A DNA stretch of 38,973 nt from Helochares maculicollis. Taxonomy: Eukaryota > Arthropoda > Insecta > Coleoptera > Hydrophilidae. Shown here one piece after another: positions 21,601 through 33,050 of this stretch. Every line of letters begins with the position of its first letter. Position 1 is the stretch's first letter. The stretch spans positions 1-38,973 of the forward strand of contig JAWQRO010000440.1 of the NCBI GenBank assembly GCA_033557835.1, written 5' to 3'. Both the position numbers and the translations under genes were made by a program. The notes under the pieces were generated by a model. It saw only the letters and a list, made by a program, of their open reading frames with translations. It made no database searches and had not been told where the DNA came from.

Positions 21601-22535
21601 GTAAATCAGTATTTTCATTTATACCCTTATTTCTCGATTAGAAAGAATATGTTGCTGGTTGTTTAGTGTATTGCTCGAAGATCGTTTTAAATATCTCTCC
21701 TGTTTTCAATTTAGCGTTGGAAGCTCTACATTTTTTAGACTTTGTCTTTCCTTCTAGTACGTTGTAAAAATGCTATTTTAATTCCATACCGTTGACAATA
21801 TTTTATCTTTTTTAATAATGTAACACTACTTAATGCAAATATACTCATCAAAATTAATATTTAGCTGTATGAATGTTTGTGTCTGTGTACTCCAGATTTG
21901 TATATTTAATTTTGTTTAAATAAATGAGTTGTTGATAATAATCAACGATGGAAATCGATTTGCGGGTTTAAACATCAAGCTTTCCGCTAATTTACAATTG
22001 CACTCATTTCTGCAAAAATTTATAAATTTCCACAAACAAATTTGAAATAACAAGTAAAAATTGATGGTAACAATGACAGCGCACTTAAAATCGAACACAT
22101 TGTTTAATTTATTTGCGATTTTGGTGTACCCTGTGTCAGTTTAGCGTGCGTTAGGTTTTAAATTATTTTGACTAATGAATATTTATTTACCTGCATTAAA
22201 ATTATTTCTCTTTATATATATTTTTTAATTAAGCCCTGGTAACTTCCATAGTTTTGAATGCTATAATTGTTTAAATTTCTGCGGCTTAATTGGAATAGCA
22301 GGTGTTGCAATTTTGGTATCAACTGATTGCATCGACGCAAGATTGTTCTGAGGTTGTGTATTGGCCTATCGCAATTAATTCGGACTAAAATGTCCTTAAT
22401 CAGTCCTGAAGTATACTGAAGTATGCTGTTTACTTTAGCGTGGCCGCATTTCTTTTCTTCTTCCTGCAGTTTTACTACACTGAGCTCATACTACATTTCA
22501 TGTTAAGGAACATCTTTGAGCACCTCATTCTTTTA
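18619..22535. other. Long AT-rich spacer
   Basis: Nearly 4 kb with no gene I can support. The frames at 19344-19580 (plus, 78 codons), 21369-21551 and 21916-22098 (minus) lack recognisable motifs. Antisense to the 19.4-kb frame, a second open stretch (KHFDLDSAGSRKCPHVQ) is equally unsupported. No repeats of this window are visible here. Confidence 0.5.
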
Positions 22536-22811
22536 TAGTGAAATATATAAATGAGGAGACCCCTTCGTAATATGTTTGCCCTAACTAGATGACGGGCATC
22601 ATAATTGACATGAAACTCCCCTTAAGCACACGAAACAGACCGGACGCATTATGTATTCACCCTTTTCCGCGTACCTACAGTTTTTTTTCCGATCGTCCAT
22701 TCTCCCTTTTTCCCACATCCAGTATTTTCCTATTGTTTCCATTTTCCTCCACCCTACTCTTACACCGCCCTCACAACATTCTTCATTTTCCCTCTGCTAC
22801 AACGTTTTATA
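22536..22811 (+). other. C/T-rich tract
   Basis: The first 45 bases resemble 23822-23872. From about 22665 the plus strand is pyrimidine-rich (TTTTCCGATCG, TCTCCCTTTTTCCC, TTTCCCTCTGC). The open frame 22589-22822 is a by-product of this composition. The tract ends in ATAAACAG at 22810-22817, which could act as a splice acceptor for the next entry. Confidence 0.3.
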
Positions 22812-22812
22812 A

Positions 22813-23073
22813 ACAGCTTTAGAGCGATGTAGGGGAGGATTTGCAAGAATTATAATTCGTCTTGAGGATCCCGATAACGTGGAAGCGCGACGGATTCTCA
22901 ATTACGTTTTTCGAGTAACGAAAGCAAGGGCGTTTTTTGATGTAACCGATAAACATAAACCACCTTGTAACAATTCACGGCGAACGGATATTTTGCATAT
23001 AAGGTGGCCAGGAAATTATGTTGGTAGTAATGAAGTATCTCAGCGGGATAAAAGTGGGTATATCGAACTATAA
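22813..23073 (+). other. Open frame after a pyrimidine tract, possible exon
   Basis: Open for 86 codons from a TAA near 22811 to TAA 23071-23073, without a convincing ATG. It contains GFARIIIRLEDPDNVEARRI, VTKARAFFDVTDKH and ILHIRWPGNYVG. A pyrimidine-rich tract followed by CAG lies directly in front. The residue composition is protein-like but I recognise no domain. Chance opening in a locally GC-richer patch is quite possible. Confidence 0.2.
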
Positions 23074-24357
23074 GCCCCCAGGGATTGCACCATCCAGGCT
23101 CCTCTTAAATCTGCTCTCACTTTATTTTGGTTCACGCCTTTAACATCCGCATGTAGTATGCAAATGGTAGTATAGGGTAGGTATTCGAATCAAGAAAAAT
23201 TTGACCTTGAAATGTTTACGGGTTTTCATATTTTAAAGACGTTTATATCCAATTTGATCTTGATAGCACTTACTAGCGCATCTAGAGATATATCAGTCGT
23301 TTCAAATCTGTTTTAAGTAAACTTATTTCTTATAGACAAATATTTTGTGTTTAAACATCTTCTAAATCAATGAAAATCAGGAGCTACAAAATTTCATCTA
23401 GATGGGATCGTCAAAGGGTTCTGGTTTTATTGTAGTCGCATAAGTTTGCAGTATTACTTGTATAAATGTTTATGGTGTTATTTTAGGAGAATATGAATGC
23501 ATTTTAAGCTGCACGTATCGTACTATTAGCAGCGAAGTGTTTCTTTCGTGATATATCGTTAGAATCTGTAGAAAAACGTTATAATTTTTAAGCCTCCATG
23601 CAGTTTTTAGCTAAAATCTATCTCTACTCAGTTTGGTTTTATATCAAAGGCACCGTATTTATCACGAAACCATACCGTTCATTAATGTAAAAATCCATTA
23701 TTGTTCCATTAAACTCTTTTTCTAAAGAGTGGTATTTTTGTACATTTTATCAGATAAAATTACAGGAAGTACAAAAAGCATACAGAAATATGTAAGATAA
23801 TAGCTTTGAACAACTTATTCTTTTATAGGCAATAGAAATGAGGGATCTCTTGGTAATACGCTTGCCCTATTTGCTTTCTTTTGCCGTTTTTTAATGTTCC
23901 ACTAAGTTTAGTGTCTTACATAGAGGTAAGTATATAGGGCTTTAAACAAAATAACACATCGGTTGAAAACTCTCATAAAGTCGGCGCTATTAATGAAAAA
24001 TGGATAGGATTTTTAGGAAGCATTAGTCTTTAGACGATAGTTGTCAAAATGTCATGACAATCTGGGCAGTAGTTTACATGTTATAGTGGCTTAATTGATG
24101 CTACAGTTAAAATGTTGAAAACAATAAATTTGCAGTAATATCATTTTTCGATTTATTAGTGATTTTTTATTAAAAAAACATTATTCAAACCAAAGCCTAG
24201 CATGACACTGCTTCTTGAGATACATGGTAAAACCGTGGCTTACTGTCATTCCGAAAAGCATAACAAAGATAATCGATAACAAGATATATTTATTCTTCTG
24301 AGTGTTGTTTGAAGCTGTTATGGCAACATAGAAAGTACTTTTGTGTTATAAGTAGCA
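23074..24357. other. AT-rich spacer
   Basis: No gene. A patch at 24040-24110 (TTGTCAAAATGTCATGACAA) might be the 5' leader of the mariner remnant that follows, but I cannot show it. 23822-23872 is a diverged partner of the block at 22531-22583. Confidence 0.4.
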
Positions 24358-24750
24358 ATGGATGAAACGAAAGCAGCAATCAGATGAGTAGGGAGTAGTC
24401 AGCAAAATCTCGTCTTAAGAGACCAGAAACGCAAGAATAAGGGGACAAAATTATGTCATCTTTATTCATCTGCTATTGCTACTTGAAAAAATCACACCAT
24501 AAATACCGATGGCTACATGGTTTAACTGACGCGCCTGAAAAGGGAAATCGCGTAAACATGGTTCTATATGAAGAAGAAAGAAGTATTATTTCACCAAGAT
24601 AATGTTGACTTATGACTTGTGACACACATAAGCTGTTTGCTACCATGACTAAATTACACAAAATACAGTACTAATTGATTCTGCATGCGTTGTATTTACC
24701 AAATTTAACTCCTAACGACTTGGCGGCTGTTTGGCCTTTGATTAATTACA
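24358..24750 (+). mobile_element. Mariner transposase remnant, catalytic region
   Basis: Plus-strand pieces in mariner order: MDETKAAIR near 24358 (first-Asp region, Trp lost), SRLKRPETQE and IMSSLF near 24407-24465, TINTDGYMV and LTRLKREIA near 24495-24555, YMKKKEVLFHQDN with the second Asp near 24567-24605, then HKLFATMTKLHKIQY and LPNLTPNDLA near 24627-24725, covering the third Asp region. Stops and indels separate these pieces. The motif string KKKVLFHQDN places it in the large group that includes human SETMAR-type mariners, unlike the 9924-10650 element. No terminal repeats are recognised. Confidence 0.8.
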
Positions 24751-25292
24751 GATCGTTTCTATACCTATATCGAGATATAACCTTACGACATGCATTTTCT
24801 ATTTTCAATGATATCAGTAGATTTTAAACGTTAATTAGCTAAAAAGTTTTGTCATTCTTATAATTTAAAAAATTTTTTAGTAAAAACTAAAGAGTGAGTA
24901 TCCACTAAGCAACGCAGTGAACAATGGGCTGTGACTTTTGATTGTGGAAATTAGTTTATGGACGAGCAGATAATGATTACGTTAGAGATGAGAGAAAAGG
25001 TTGTCACATTCAAGAAAGATAATTTTGATCCGCCGGAAAAAGGGCAATTTCTCCATCTCTGAAATGAAGTTTTTATTTGGGCATAGTCGAGATTCCTCTA
25101 TCGGCAAGTCTAGATAATAATGAAGAAAAAAATCGGCCATCTTCCTTAGAAAGATTAAATTTTGACATCTTCGTAGCTTGCCATTCTGTGTGATCTTGTT
25201 GTATTTTATAGTTGACGCCAATTGTTTCTGACAGTTGAGCTTATTTCGTTTCTGTGTATGACCACCTTTTATAGAATTAATACTTTACGTTC

Positions 25293-25295
<3 letters not shown>
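24751..25295. other. AT-rich spacer
   Basis: The first part may be the decayed C-terminal end of the preceding mariner. No other feature. The 79-codon minus frame at 24982-25221 has no recognisable motif. Confidence 0.4.

Positions 25296-25352
<57 letters not shown>
25296..25352. repeat. (AT)n microsatellite
   Basis: About 57 bases of TA/AT dinucleotides with one C interruption at 25340. It lies immediately at the 3' side of the RTE-like LINE fragment. It opens artefactual Tyr-Ile repeat frames on both strands. Confidence 0.95.
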
Positions 25353-26630
25353 CTTAGTACCCCTGGGATACCATTCTATTATTTTTGTTGTCCATCTATT
25401 GTCTGTTCTTCTTGCTATGTATCCCGCCCATTGCCATTTCAGGGATTTGACTCTTTGGATTATGCCTGATATTTTGGTGTTATCTCTAATCCATGTGCTT
25501 CTTTTTCGATCTCTCATTGATCTTTGGGTAGTGGCTAACTTATTTGTAACGGTTGCATTAAGAGTCCAGGTTTCGCAGCCGTAAGGTAGGACTGGAAAGA
25601 TACATTGGTCGAATGTTCTGCTCTTTAAGTGGAGGGGCATTTTGGATTTGAATATTAGTTTCGTCCAAATGCTCTCCATGCAAGTTTAATTCTTCTATTG
25701 ATTTCTGGAAGTAGGGATCCTAATATATTTATTAGTTGACCGAGATATATGGATTCGTCAACTGTTTCTAAGGTGGTGCCCTCAATGGTGATGTATGTTT
25801 TATTTGTGAATTCGTTGAACTTCACCTTCGTCTTAGAGAGGTTTATCTTTAGACCTACTTCCCGACTGACCAACGCTAGTTCGTTAAGCATTATTTGGAG
25901 TTTGGCGGGGTCATTTGCTATCATGTCGTCGGCGAAGCCAAGGTTGTTGAGGCGTTCTCCGTTTATACACAATCCGTAGTTGTCCCAGTTTAACCTTCTG
26001 TACGCATGTTCTAGGGTGGCTGTGAATAGACTGGGGGATATTGAGTCTCCCTGTCTTACTCCTTTGCGTACAGAGCATTCCCTAGTTTCTTTATGGAGTT
26101 TAACAGCCGCTATAGCTTCTTTGTTGATATTATTCAGTAATTGTATATATGTTTTGTCTACACCTTGTTCTGTCAGGGCATTTGTTATTGCTTGTGAAAT
26201 TACCGAGTCGAATGCTTTTTCAAAGTCAATGAATGCTAATGACAGTGGTAATGTGTATTCATTAGTTCTGCTGATCACTTCTTTGATTGTTTGGATGTGA
26301 TCCATTGTGCTGACGCCCTTTCGGAATTCAGCTTGTTCTCTTGGTTGGGCAGAACTTAGTATAGATTAAATCCGGTTCTTGATTATCTTTGTGAGGATTT
26401 TATATACTACTGGTAGGAGACTTATGGGGCGGTACTTTTTGATGTCTTCTTTGCTACCTTTCTTGTGGATTAGGATTATGGTAGCATTCTTCCAGTGGTC
26501 AGGGCTTTTCTTTTCCTTTAAGCATTCCGTGTATAGTGTTGCCAGGTATTCCAGGGTTTTGGTGCCTGTTAGTTTTAGTATTTCAGCAGTTATTCCGTCG
26601 TTTCCAGCTGCCTTTCCATTTTTCATGCAG
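25353..26630 (-). mobile_element. RTE-like LINE fragment (reverse transcriptase to C terminus)
   Basis: Minus strand. The reverse transcriptase begins at MKNGKAAGNDGITAEILK (26626), with KKGSKEDIKKYRPISLLPVV. A single TAA at 26366-26368 interrupts an otherwise continuous frame, followed by motif A LAFIDFEKAFDSV, motif B GVRQGDSISPSLF, motif C GFADDMIAND (about 25940) and motif D GLKINLSKTK. Both catalytic regions are intact. A frameshift near 25660 leads into LPYGCETWTLNATVTNKLAT, DNTKISGIIQRVKSLKWQWA, GYIARRTDNRW and IIEWYPRGTK. The C-terminal block is characteristic of the RTE clade. About eight codons are missing near RSMRDRK. The copy lacks the apurinic endonuclease and is cut at WYPRGTK by the (AT)n tract. 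Confidence 0.9.
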
Positions 26631-27454
26631 AATTAATTTTCAATACTTAACCTACATGTTAAGAATGCCAATGTGACAACGACCTAGTATTTTCTATATA
26701 TAAATAAAAATAATGAACATTTGGGTAATTTGGGATTCCTGGAATAATTGAAATGATGCCGATAGATCATGCTGGGTTAAAGAATATTATGCTGACACAC
26801 AACACAACACAATGGCACCGTTATTGCTATAAAAATAACGGCATCACAATCAAACACGTCGTTAGATCTATCAAAACCTCGAGATTACAATTTTTTATGA
26901 ACGCAAAACCGTCCTTATCAAAGAGAAACAGAGAAAGAGCATAACCACCAACTGAAGTACAAATTTATAAGTCCGCGTTTTTTCGAATCATGACTGAATG
27001 TGGCATCAAAAAAAGATCGCTTTATATTACTATCTTCCGCCGCAAGAAAGACGATTACATCATACATCGCAAATTGAACAATAACTTAATTGTCGACATT
27101 CTTTATCGTTAAAATTCGATGGGTACTTAAATACGATGGACTTCAGTCAATTTCTATCACAATTATTGGCACAAATTCATGTTATTGCGACGACAAAATG
27201 CACCGCTTCTCTTGCGTCTATGGTTGTAAATTTATTGCGCTTTACGTTTTTTGATGAGCATCCGCTTTCAATTTTATCCCCTTGTATGGTTTTTCTTGTT
27301 TCGTGCTAAGTAAGTTCAGATGATTAGCATATTAATAAATATGACTTACTTTGAATAAGGTATAAAGAAAAGTTTAGCTATCTTTCGTAATAGGAAATAA
27401 AGAATTAAAAACAAATTGAAATGAACGCAATCCGACCAAACATGTGGCACTTGT
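26631..27454. other. AT-rich spacer
   Basis: No gene recognised. The 63-codon plus frame at 26753-26944 has no known motif. Confidence 0.45.
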
Positions 27455-27795
27455 TTTTCCTCTACGGTTTAAATTTATTGGGCTGTTAACTTTTTTCGCT
27501 CGTCTTTATTTCTTTTCAAGGAAGTTTTTTATTATTAATTCGTCAGTTTCGAGTCCAGATGCTTTAAGCAAAAACTAGATAGTGATGTTTTGAAATACCG
27601 ATAAAACTCGTCTGTGCTCGACCGACGACGGCATAGGGAATTCCAACAGTGTTCCTTAACATCTACATGTAATTAATATCTCGGTTACTAATTATGTCCC
27701 AAAATGCAAACAAAAACCTATCGCTTATTATTTCTTGTAACTACCACCTCTTTATGTTTTGTAACTTAATTTTGCAACAGGCTGTATATATTGAC
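27455..27795 (+). repeat. Dispersed repeat R, copy 1
   Basis: Direct copy of 32705-33050. Well-conserved blocks include CATAGGGAATTCC, CTCGGTTACTAATTATG and CAAAATGCAAACAAAAACCT followed by ATCGCTTATTATTTCTT. Both copies end at an ACAGG.TATATA-like sequence. No protein is encoded, so it is a short non-autonomous element or part of a longer one I cannot classify. Strand is arbitrary. Confidence 0.75.
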
Positions 27796-29388
27796 ACTTA
27801 CTATTCGAATATGTTTAAAGAATCAATACTTGACAGATTGCCCAACGGTTCTTTCATAAGTGTTTAATTTAATTAAAACAGCAGTGTTACAATAAAATAT
27901 ATAAACCTTAAACTGTACAATAAAATGAACCAATCCATAAAAGAATGTGTTTACCAGATACTACCAAAGTGATCAGTTAACACATGTTCACAATTCCAGA
28001 GCTATCAGAACACGTCCTGCAGAACTCTAAAGTAAAATTTACAAACGGTAAGCAAGTGAACAAAAGTTGGTTTATGCCCGATATTGCGCATAAAAAGTCA
28101 TTTCCACGGCTAATCCTAATGTACGATTCAGTTATAACGCTACAGTACATAGTCACGTTAGTAACTATTTGTATAAACGTGGACGAGCCTTAAAATCCCC
28201 TATTGGAATTTCCGGTAAAAATTTAGCCCGATAGGACGCGACACGACGCGACGAGCAAATAGGCAAAAAAAGAACTAAACACGGGATTATTTGCTGAATT
28301 TATTGTTTTAATTGATCGATGCACTGCCTCTCGAATGGCGTTAGAGTTGATCGTTCTCCCGCGGGATTTGTACCTATCACATTATGTTAATTTTAAACAC
28401 CTCCGTCCGGAATGGACTTCCGCCGCGGAATTGCTTCTTTTACTTGCTTTTTATTGTTCGACTAAAACAACAGAAATTGGAAATGTTAACTCTGTGTAAA
28501 TAGTTATCAGCTTTAATTTACATATTCAATCATTATTGTACTGGAAATCGGCTGGGAAAAAAGTCACACGAACCACCCGGGACCGTTTTATTTACTTTGC
28601 CGATTGTAATGTCAATTTTAAAAGTCATCGCCAGCAGGAAATTTAAAACAGTTTTGTTTAGTGCAATTTAGCATTGTTTACGATCATTTTCGGAAAATAA
28701 GTTTTCAAAACACAAGCCCGATAAATTCATTAACGGCAAACCGCTACACAACACGGCCTCGCATGTTTGCGTATTTTTTATTGGAAAATTTTGATTGCGC
28801 TAAAATAAATAAACGCCGGCAAAGAGCTGCAATTGCTCTTAATAAATTGTTTGGTTTAACGATAATCATTTTTCTCTTTAAATTCCACTCGAATCACAAA
28901 CTACATTCGCGAGCGGTGCGGGGGTGGATTTATAATTATCTGGAGGATTTCATTATAATTAATTAAATAAGTTCTACTTCGGGATGAAACCCGATACTAT
29001 TTTGTTGACAACGAATGTTTCTCTACATTGTGTACCGGAGCGTTAGCATTCAAAGACGACGTAGCTTTTGTGGCCTTTTTCTTATTTTACAGTGATACGT
29101 TTCCTTGGTACATTTTAAAATATAATCGTTGAATCCAACGATACAGTAGATTCGAATCTCTTCATTTTATTGAGGAAATGTTTTATATGTGGTACGGCCG
29201 TTTAATCCAGTTACAAATTACATTAAATTTATTTTATTAACTTTTATGTTTCGTGGAATACGAGGAAAATTTCGACAACGCGCCCAAATCATATTTAAAA
29301 ACTGCCACAATTAATATTTTAGTTTTTAAATTTATAGACAATTTTGCACAAGCCGCAAAATTAAAAGAGTAACTTAACATTAAACAAG

Positions 29389-29391
<3 letters not shown>
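27796..29391. other. Low-repeat stretch, possibly regulatory
   Basis: No repeats of this window and no recognisable coding sequence. Islands of higher GC (GGACGCGACACGACGCGACG near 28234; CTCCCGCGGGATTTG near 28355) alternate with homeodomain-type ATTA cores. The 101-codon plus frame at 28661-28966 shows no motif. The pattern could reflect conserved non-coding regulatory DNA, but AT-rich sequence gives ATTA cores by chance. Confidence 0.25.

Positions 29392-29429
<38 letters not shown>
29392..29429. repeat. (AT)n microsatellite
   Basis: Thirty-eight bases of uninterrupted AT dinucleotides. Confidence 0.95.
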
Positions 29430-29431
<2 letters not shown>

Positions 29432-29799
29432 TAACCATAATCATATATATTCATACCTAATGGAAGGGTCCAATTTTAGAATATAAATTCATAAGAATTA
29501 TAAATTGCCACACATGGCTAAAAGTGGATTTTGTGCTACTTGCAGAGAATTGGTGATGAAAATATTCTTAATATTTTTGTGATACTTGCGTAGTAGAGAA
29601 TATGAGAGTATTTAATGATAGCGTAATCGGTACAAATTGCAGTCAAATGAAGACAAATAATACAAATTAAATCATAAAAGTGAGTAAATCAAACAATCCA
29701 CTGATGGATGATGGTCTTGGCGACTGAATGGTGAGCGCACATTTTGCTGTTTCATCGTTTCAAATAAGAAAGGAAAAATAATGTATTAGTAAGTGGGCA

Positions 29800-31010
29800 G
29801 CGATTTTAATCACATCGAATTCCCAGAGACCGCTGAGGAAGAGGTAAGCGAGCGGAACGCCAAGGGCCAAACCTTCGCTTGGCACAACAGAATTTGAGCA
29901 TAAAACCCATCGCAAGGTACCCTTCTATTGCCACCGATAGCGGAGCTGTTACGAGCCGTCGTGTCCCGCCGGGACCCGTCTTGGCTGTCGCGGCGCACCG
30001 CATCGCACCGGACAACGTATCACGACACTTCATCTTCAAAACATCTCCTACACGCCTCGACTTTCTTAGGCCACTGGCTCTTCTCAATATTGCACACCAG
30101 CCACCATCTCCTCAGCCATGATTCCGCCTGGTCTACTACTCGTAGTATCCCCGCCACATTCCGATAGTATCGTAGTAGTAAGAAAATGTGTACAGTGCAT
30201 ACGCACAGTTCTGGTTTAGCAACAGTTGATAAAAGCATTTATACCCACAAAAAGTACAATACGAAATCTGGGCGCCCGTGTCGTGCGAGTGTGCGGCGTT
30301 TGTTTGTGGCCACAGCTTGCTTGGTGCATATTTCACGCATTTCGCTATTCCGACCGCGTCTCCATCGACTCAAATAGAATCACCTCGCGGCTCCCCGTCG
30401 GTTTACCTCATCCGAAATGGATCTGGACTAAAAAAACGTTTGTGCATTTTAAGTGTGTTTTTGTTGTTTTTCCTCCAGTTGCCCCGTTAAAAAACTCCGC
30501 TGTTGACGTTGTGGTTTTAAATAGTGGCTCGTGTGTTTTCCTGTTTTCAAGAATCCCACCTTCTTTTATTTTCGTCGTTATCGTGTAAGTGTTTTCTATT
30601 TTCAGTCTACAACTGCACGTATTATTTTGTTGTTCTTTGTTATGCCCGTTTACGTTCGCGAGGCGTATCTTATTACGAAACGGGCGGGCTGCGCTTCGCC
30701 GCCGCGGCTCCACCGATGATGTTTGTGGTTGTTTTTATAATCGAGAATGCTTAGAGAGAGAAGTAGATGTATATAATCTGATTTGATGTTTATGGGGCCG
30801 GTTTCACCAAAAGTGACCATGGTAGGTTGTTGACCTCCTCCAAAAAATCCCGAGGACCTCACAATTTCGGATCGGCCCATCTGCAGAAAAAACTGACGAT
30901 CGCTCGCTCCTGCCGCCCTCTCGCAACTGCACAGCGCAGCACCGCCGCTGAAGAACATCCGAATTACCGTCGACAATAAGACCCGGCCGTGGGCACGTTT
31001 CGCTAATAAA
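29800..31010. other. GC-rich, CpG-containing region with exon-like signals
   Basis: The most GC-rich kilobase of the window, in two lobes (29810-30110 and 30240-31000). Many overlapping frames on both strands exist for that reason and none is recognisable. Splice-like signals on the plus strand: GAG/GTAAGC at about 29841-29848 after a short open frame (FNHIEFPETAEEE), a pyrimidine tract ending in CTCCAG near 30478, and CGT/GTAAGTG near 30583-30590. These could define small or non-coding first exons of a host gene with a CpG-rich promoter. No TATA box is positioned to support this. Confidence 0.3.
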
Positions 31011-31967
31011 ATTAATAACGATATGAATTTGCAAACCAAATGAATTCTATTTAAAATTTTACAAGTTTTTCTAAGTGACCATTATATTATCGGTAATAAA
31101 TTCGAAGTCGACAATTTATTGCCTCCGATGCGTAATAAACGGTCACCGCGACTCATATTGCTTACAGATGAGTGAGCCTAACAAGATTTAGTGGGCGCTG
31201 GAGAATTTCCCGGGAATAAATTATTTTTTCGCTTTGTTTTCACACGCGCTGATGTAAATAAACACATCAAACAGTAGTAGAAATCCTGAACTACACAAAA
31301 TTTTTGAATCAACCATTAAATATCGGAGCGAAACAGCTGGACCAGAAATAAATTCTTGCGTGTGGAAAATGTGGAGCATTAAATTTAGCCTGGCCGGCCG
31401 ATAAAAGGTGGGCCAATGAAAAACAGGCCAATAAAACGAGGTAAAAACAAGCAGAAGCGGCAAAAATTAGTACGGGTGGTAAAATAATGAGAGGCAAAAG
31501 AAATAAGGTCCCAAGATTTCGGGAGCGGTCGTGGGCGCCCTCAGCTTTACGCGTACGGCGGGTAGGCGTTATTAAATCTTATGTCTTTTGTTTGGAGCCG
31601 TTGTTCTCGACCAGTTATGAAATAAGCCAGGTCTATTATAGTACCGGGAGCATTTATAAATAAAATCAGCGCCAATGACCTCTTATATTTATGCATGGTT
31701 GTGTGTTTCTCTCAATTTACGTGTTGCAAATTCGCTAGCTTAGTAAAAATAGTACATCGCCCCAACTATACGTGTTTTCCTACTTACTATGCCGTTGCTG
31801 TTGGATTCTACGGCGACGATATTTATACTAGAAGGCTATAAATTTATTTACTACGATTTCGCGAACTAATTTTAGTCCGAGACTTGTTAATTGAGTAAAT
31901 AAAGATGAATAACGAAAGGTTTTGACACTTCGGGATCTGAATGTTTTTCGATTGTTTTTCTGGGGGA
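31011..31967. other. Moderately AT-rich, low-repeat stretch
   Basis: No gene supported. It contains repeated CCAAT/ATTGG-type and ATAAA/TTTAT-type strings (31390-31440), compatible with regulatory DNA but not diagnostic. Confidence 0.3.
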
Positions 31968-32318
31968 TTAAAGACGCATAAATTGAGGATCTTGAGGATT
32001 TTTTTTTTGTACCTTTTGGTCCCAAGGCTGTGCGGTTATTTTCACACGTAAACTTGATTCAACGCTGAGGTGCCTTTCGTACGTTACCCTTTCTGACAAA
32101 TTAGCTGTTAAGGCTGTTACTTTGATACCAATGGGAGGCTGGACAACTTTTTGAAATTTACTTTGGCTTTGAACTGGGTTACAATTAGCGTAAATCCCAT
32201 TGGTAATATAAACTTTAATTGTGTTCTTCAGTATTGCTAATTGAAAATCAGCAATGACGTCGCACCTGTCGGAAGGTTTTTCCGAGGCCAGAACTAGGAA
32301 AACCGCTGTCGCTGACAT
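31968..32318 (-). other. Exon-like open frame, unknown protein
   Basis: A 116-codon minus-strand frame, the longest in the window with balanced composition that is not a transposon. It includes SDRCDVIADFQLAILKNTIK, YITNGIYANCNPVQSQSKFQ and LTANLSERVTYERHLSVESS. The sequence just upstream, TTGTGTTTGTTATATGTCAG (ending at 32312), is a good splice-acceptor shape, so it may be an internal exon beginning at 32311. AAAAG/GTAC at 32013-32012 is a possible but weak donor, beyond which the frame runs into an A-rich stretch. The alternating hydrophobic pattern suggests a beta-rich extracellular domain. I do not recognise the family. Confidence 0.3.
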
Positions 32319-32581
32319 ATAACAAACACAACTTAGAATTTAAAAATCTTCTTGCTCAGTTACGGCGCTGCCTATACTTCAGCATTGGAAAACGTGGAGT
32401 ATAAAAAATTCGAAGAAATTCCTTCCATTAATGTTTATATTGAAAGTTTCTATTGTGGCTGTTTCAATACATAAATATTTTACATTAAATGCCAATTCCA
32501 GGAGTCTTGTGAACATACTAACACGTTCTTTCGGAATTAGTGGTCCAAAAATGTTGTCGATTGTCTCGATGGAGACCTTCG

Positions 32582-32587
<6 letters not shown>
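32319..32587. other. AT-rich spacer
   Basis: No feature seen. Confidence 0.5.

Positions 32588-32641
<54 letters not shown>
32588..32641. repeat. (AT)n microsatellite
   Basis: Fifty-four bases of uninterrupted AT dinucleotides; the 74-codon plus frame over it is an artefact. Confidence 0.95.
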
Positions 32642-32644
<3 letters not shown>

Positions 32645-32704
32645 AATGTTTTTAAAATATATTGAAATTAAAGTATTAGTTAAAAATTGACCACACATAT
32701 GTTC

Positions 32705-33050
32705 CTTGTCTTTCCTCTTTGATTGACATTTACTACACTATTAACGTTTTTCGCTTGTCTATATTCCTTTTCAACAAGATTTTTTTTATTATTGTTTCGT
32801 CTGTTCGAGTCCAGCTGCATTAAGCGTAGCCAAGAAGGGAATTCTTAGAAATAGCAATAAAATTCGTCTGTCTTCGACCAAGGACGTCATAGGGAATTCC
32901 GCCAGTGGCTCTTAACATGTACATATAATTAATACCTCGGTTACTAATTATGCCCCAAAATGCAAACAAAAACCTATCGCTTATTATTTCTTACATCTAC
33001 TACCCCTTTAAATTTTGTTACCTAATTCTGAAACAGGGTATATATAAGAA
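32705..33050 (+). repeat. Dispersed repeat R, copy 2
   Basis: Second copy of the repeat at 27455-27795, in the same orientation, about 5.2 kb away. Identity is highest over CTCGGTTACTAATTATG and the following 45 bases, lower towards the left end. It ends in CTGAAACAGGGTATATATA. Confidence 0.75.

Noticed and set aside
25222..25584. Long plus-strand frame with Tyr-Ile repeats
   Set aside because: It is the (AT)n microsatellite joined to the antisense of the RTE-like LINE; no independent gene.
25749..26636. Plus-strand frames opposite the LINE
   Set aside because: They are antisense to a clearly recognisable reverse transcriptase.
29806..30087. 93-codon minus-strand frame, Arg-rich
   Set aside because: Overlaps several equally open frames in a GC-rich stretch; no motif or splice support.
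32803..32812. GTTCGAGTCC, like a tRNA or SINE B box
   Set aside because: No A box at the right distance and no cloverleaf; the other copy of repeat R has TTTCGAGTCC, so it is probably chance.
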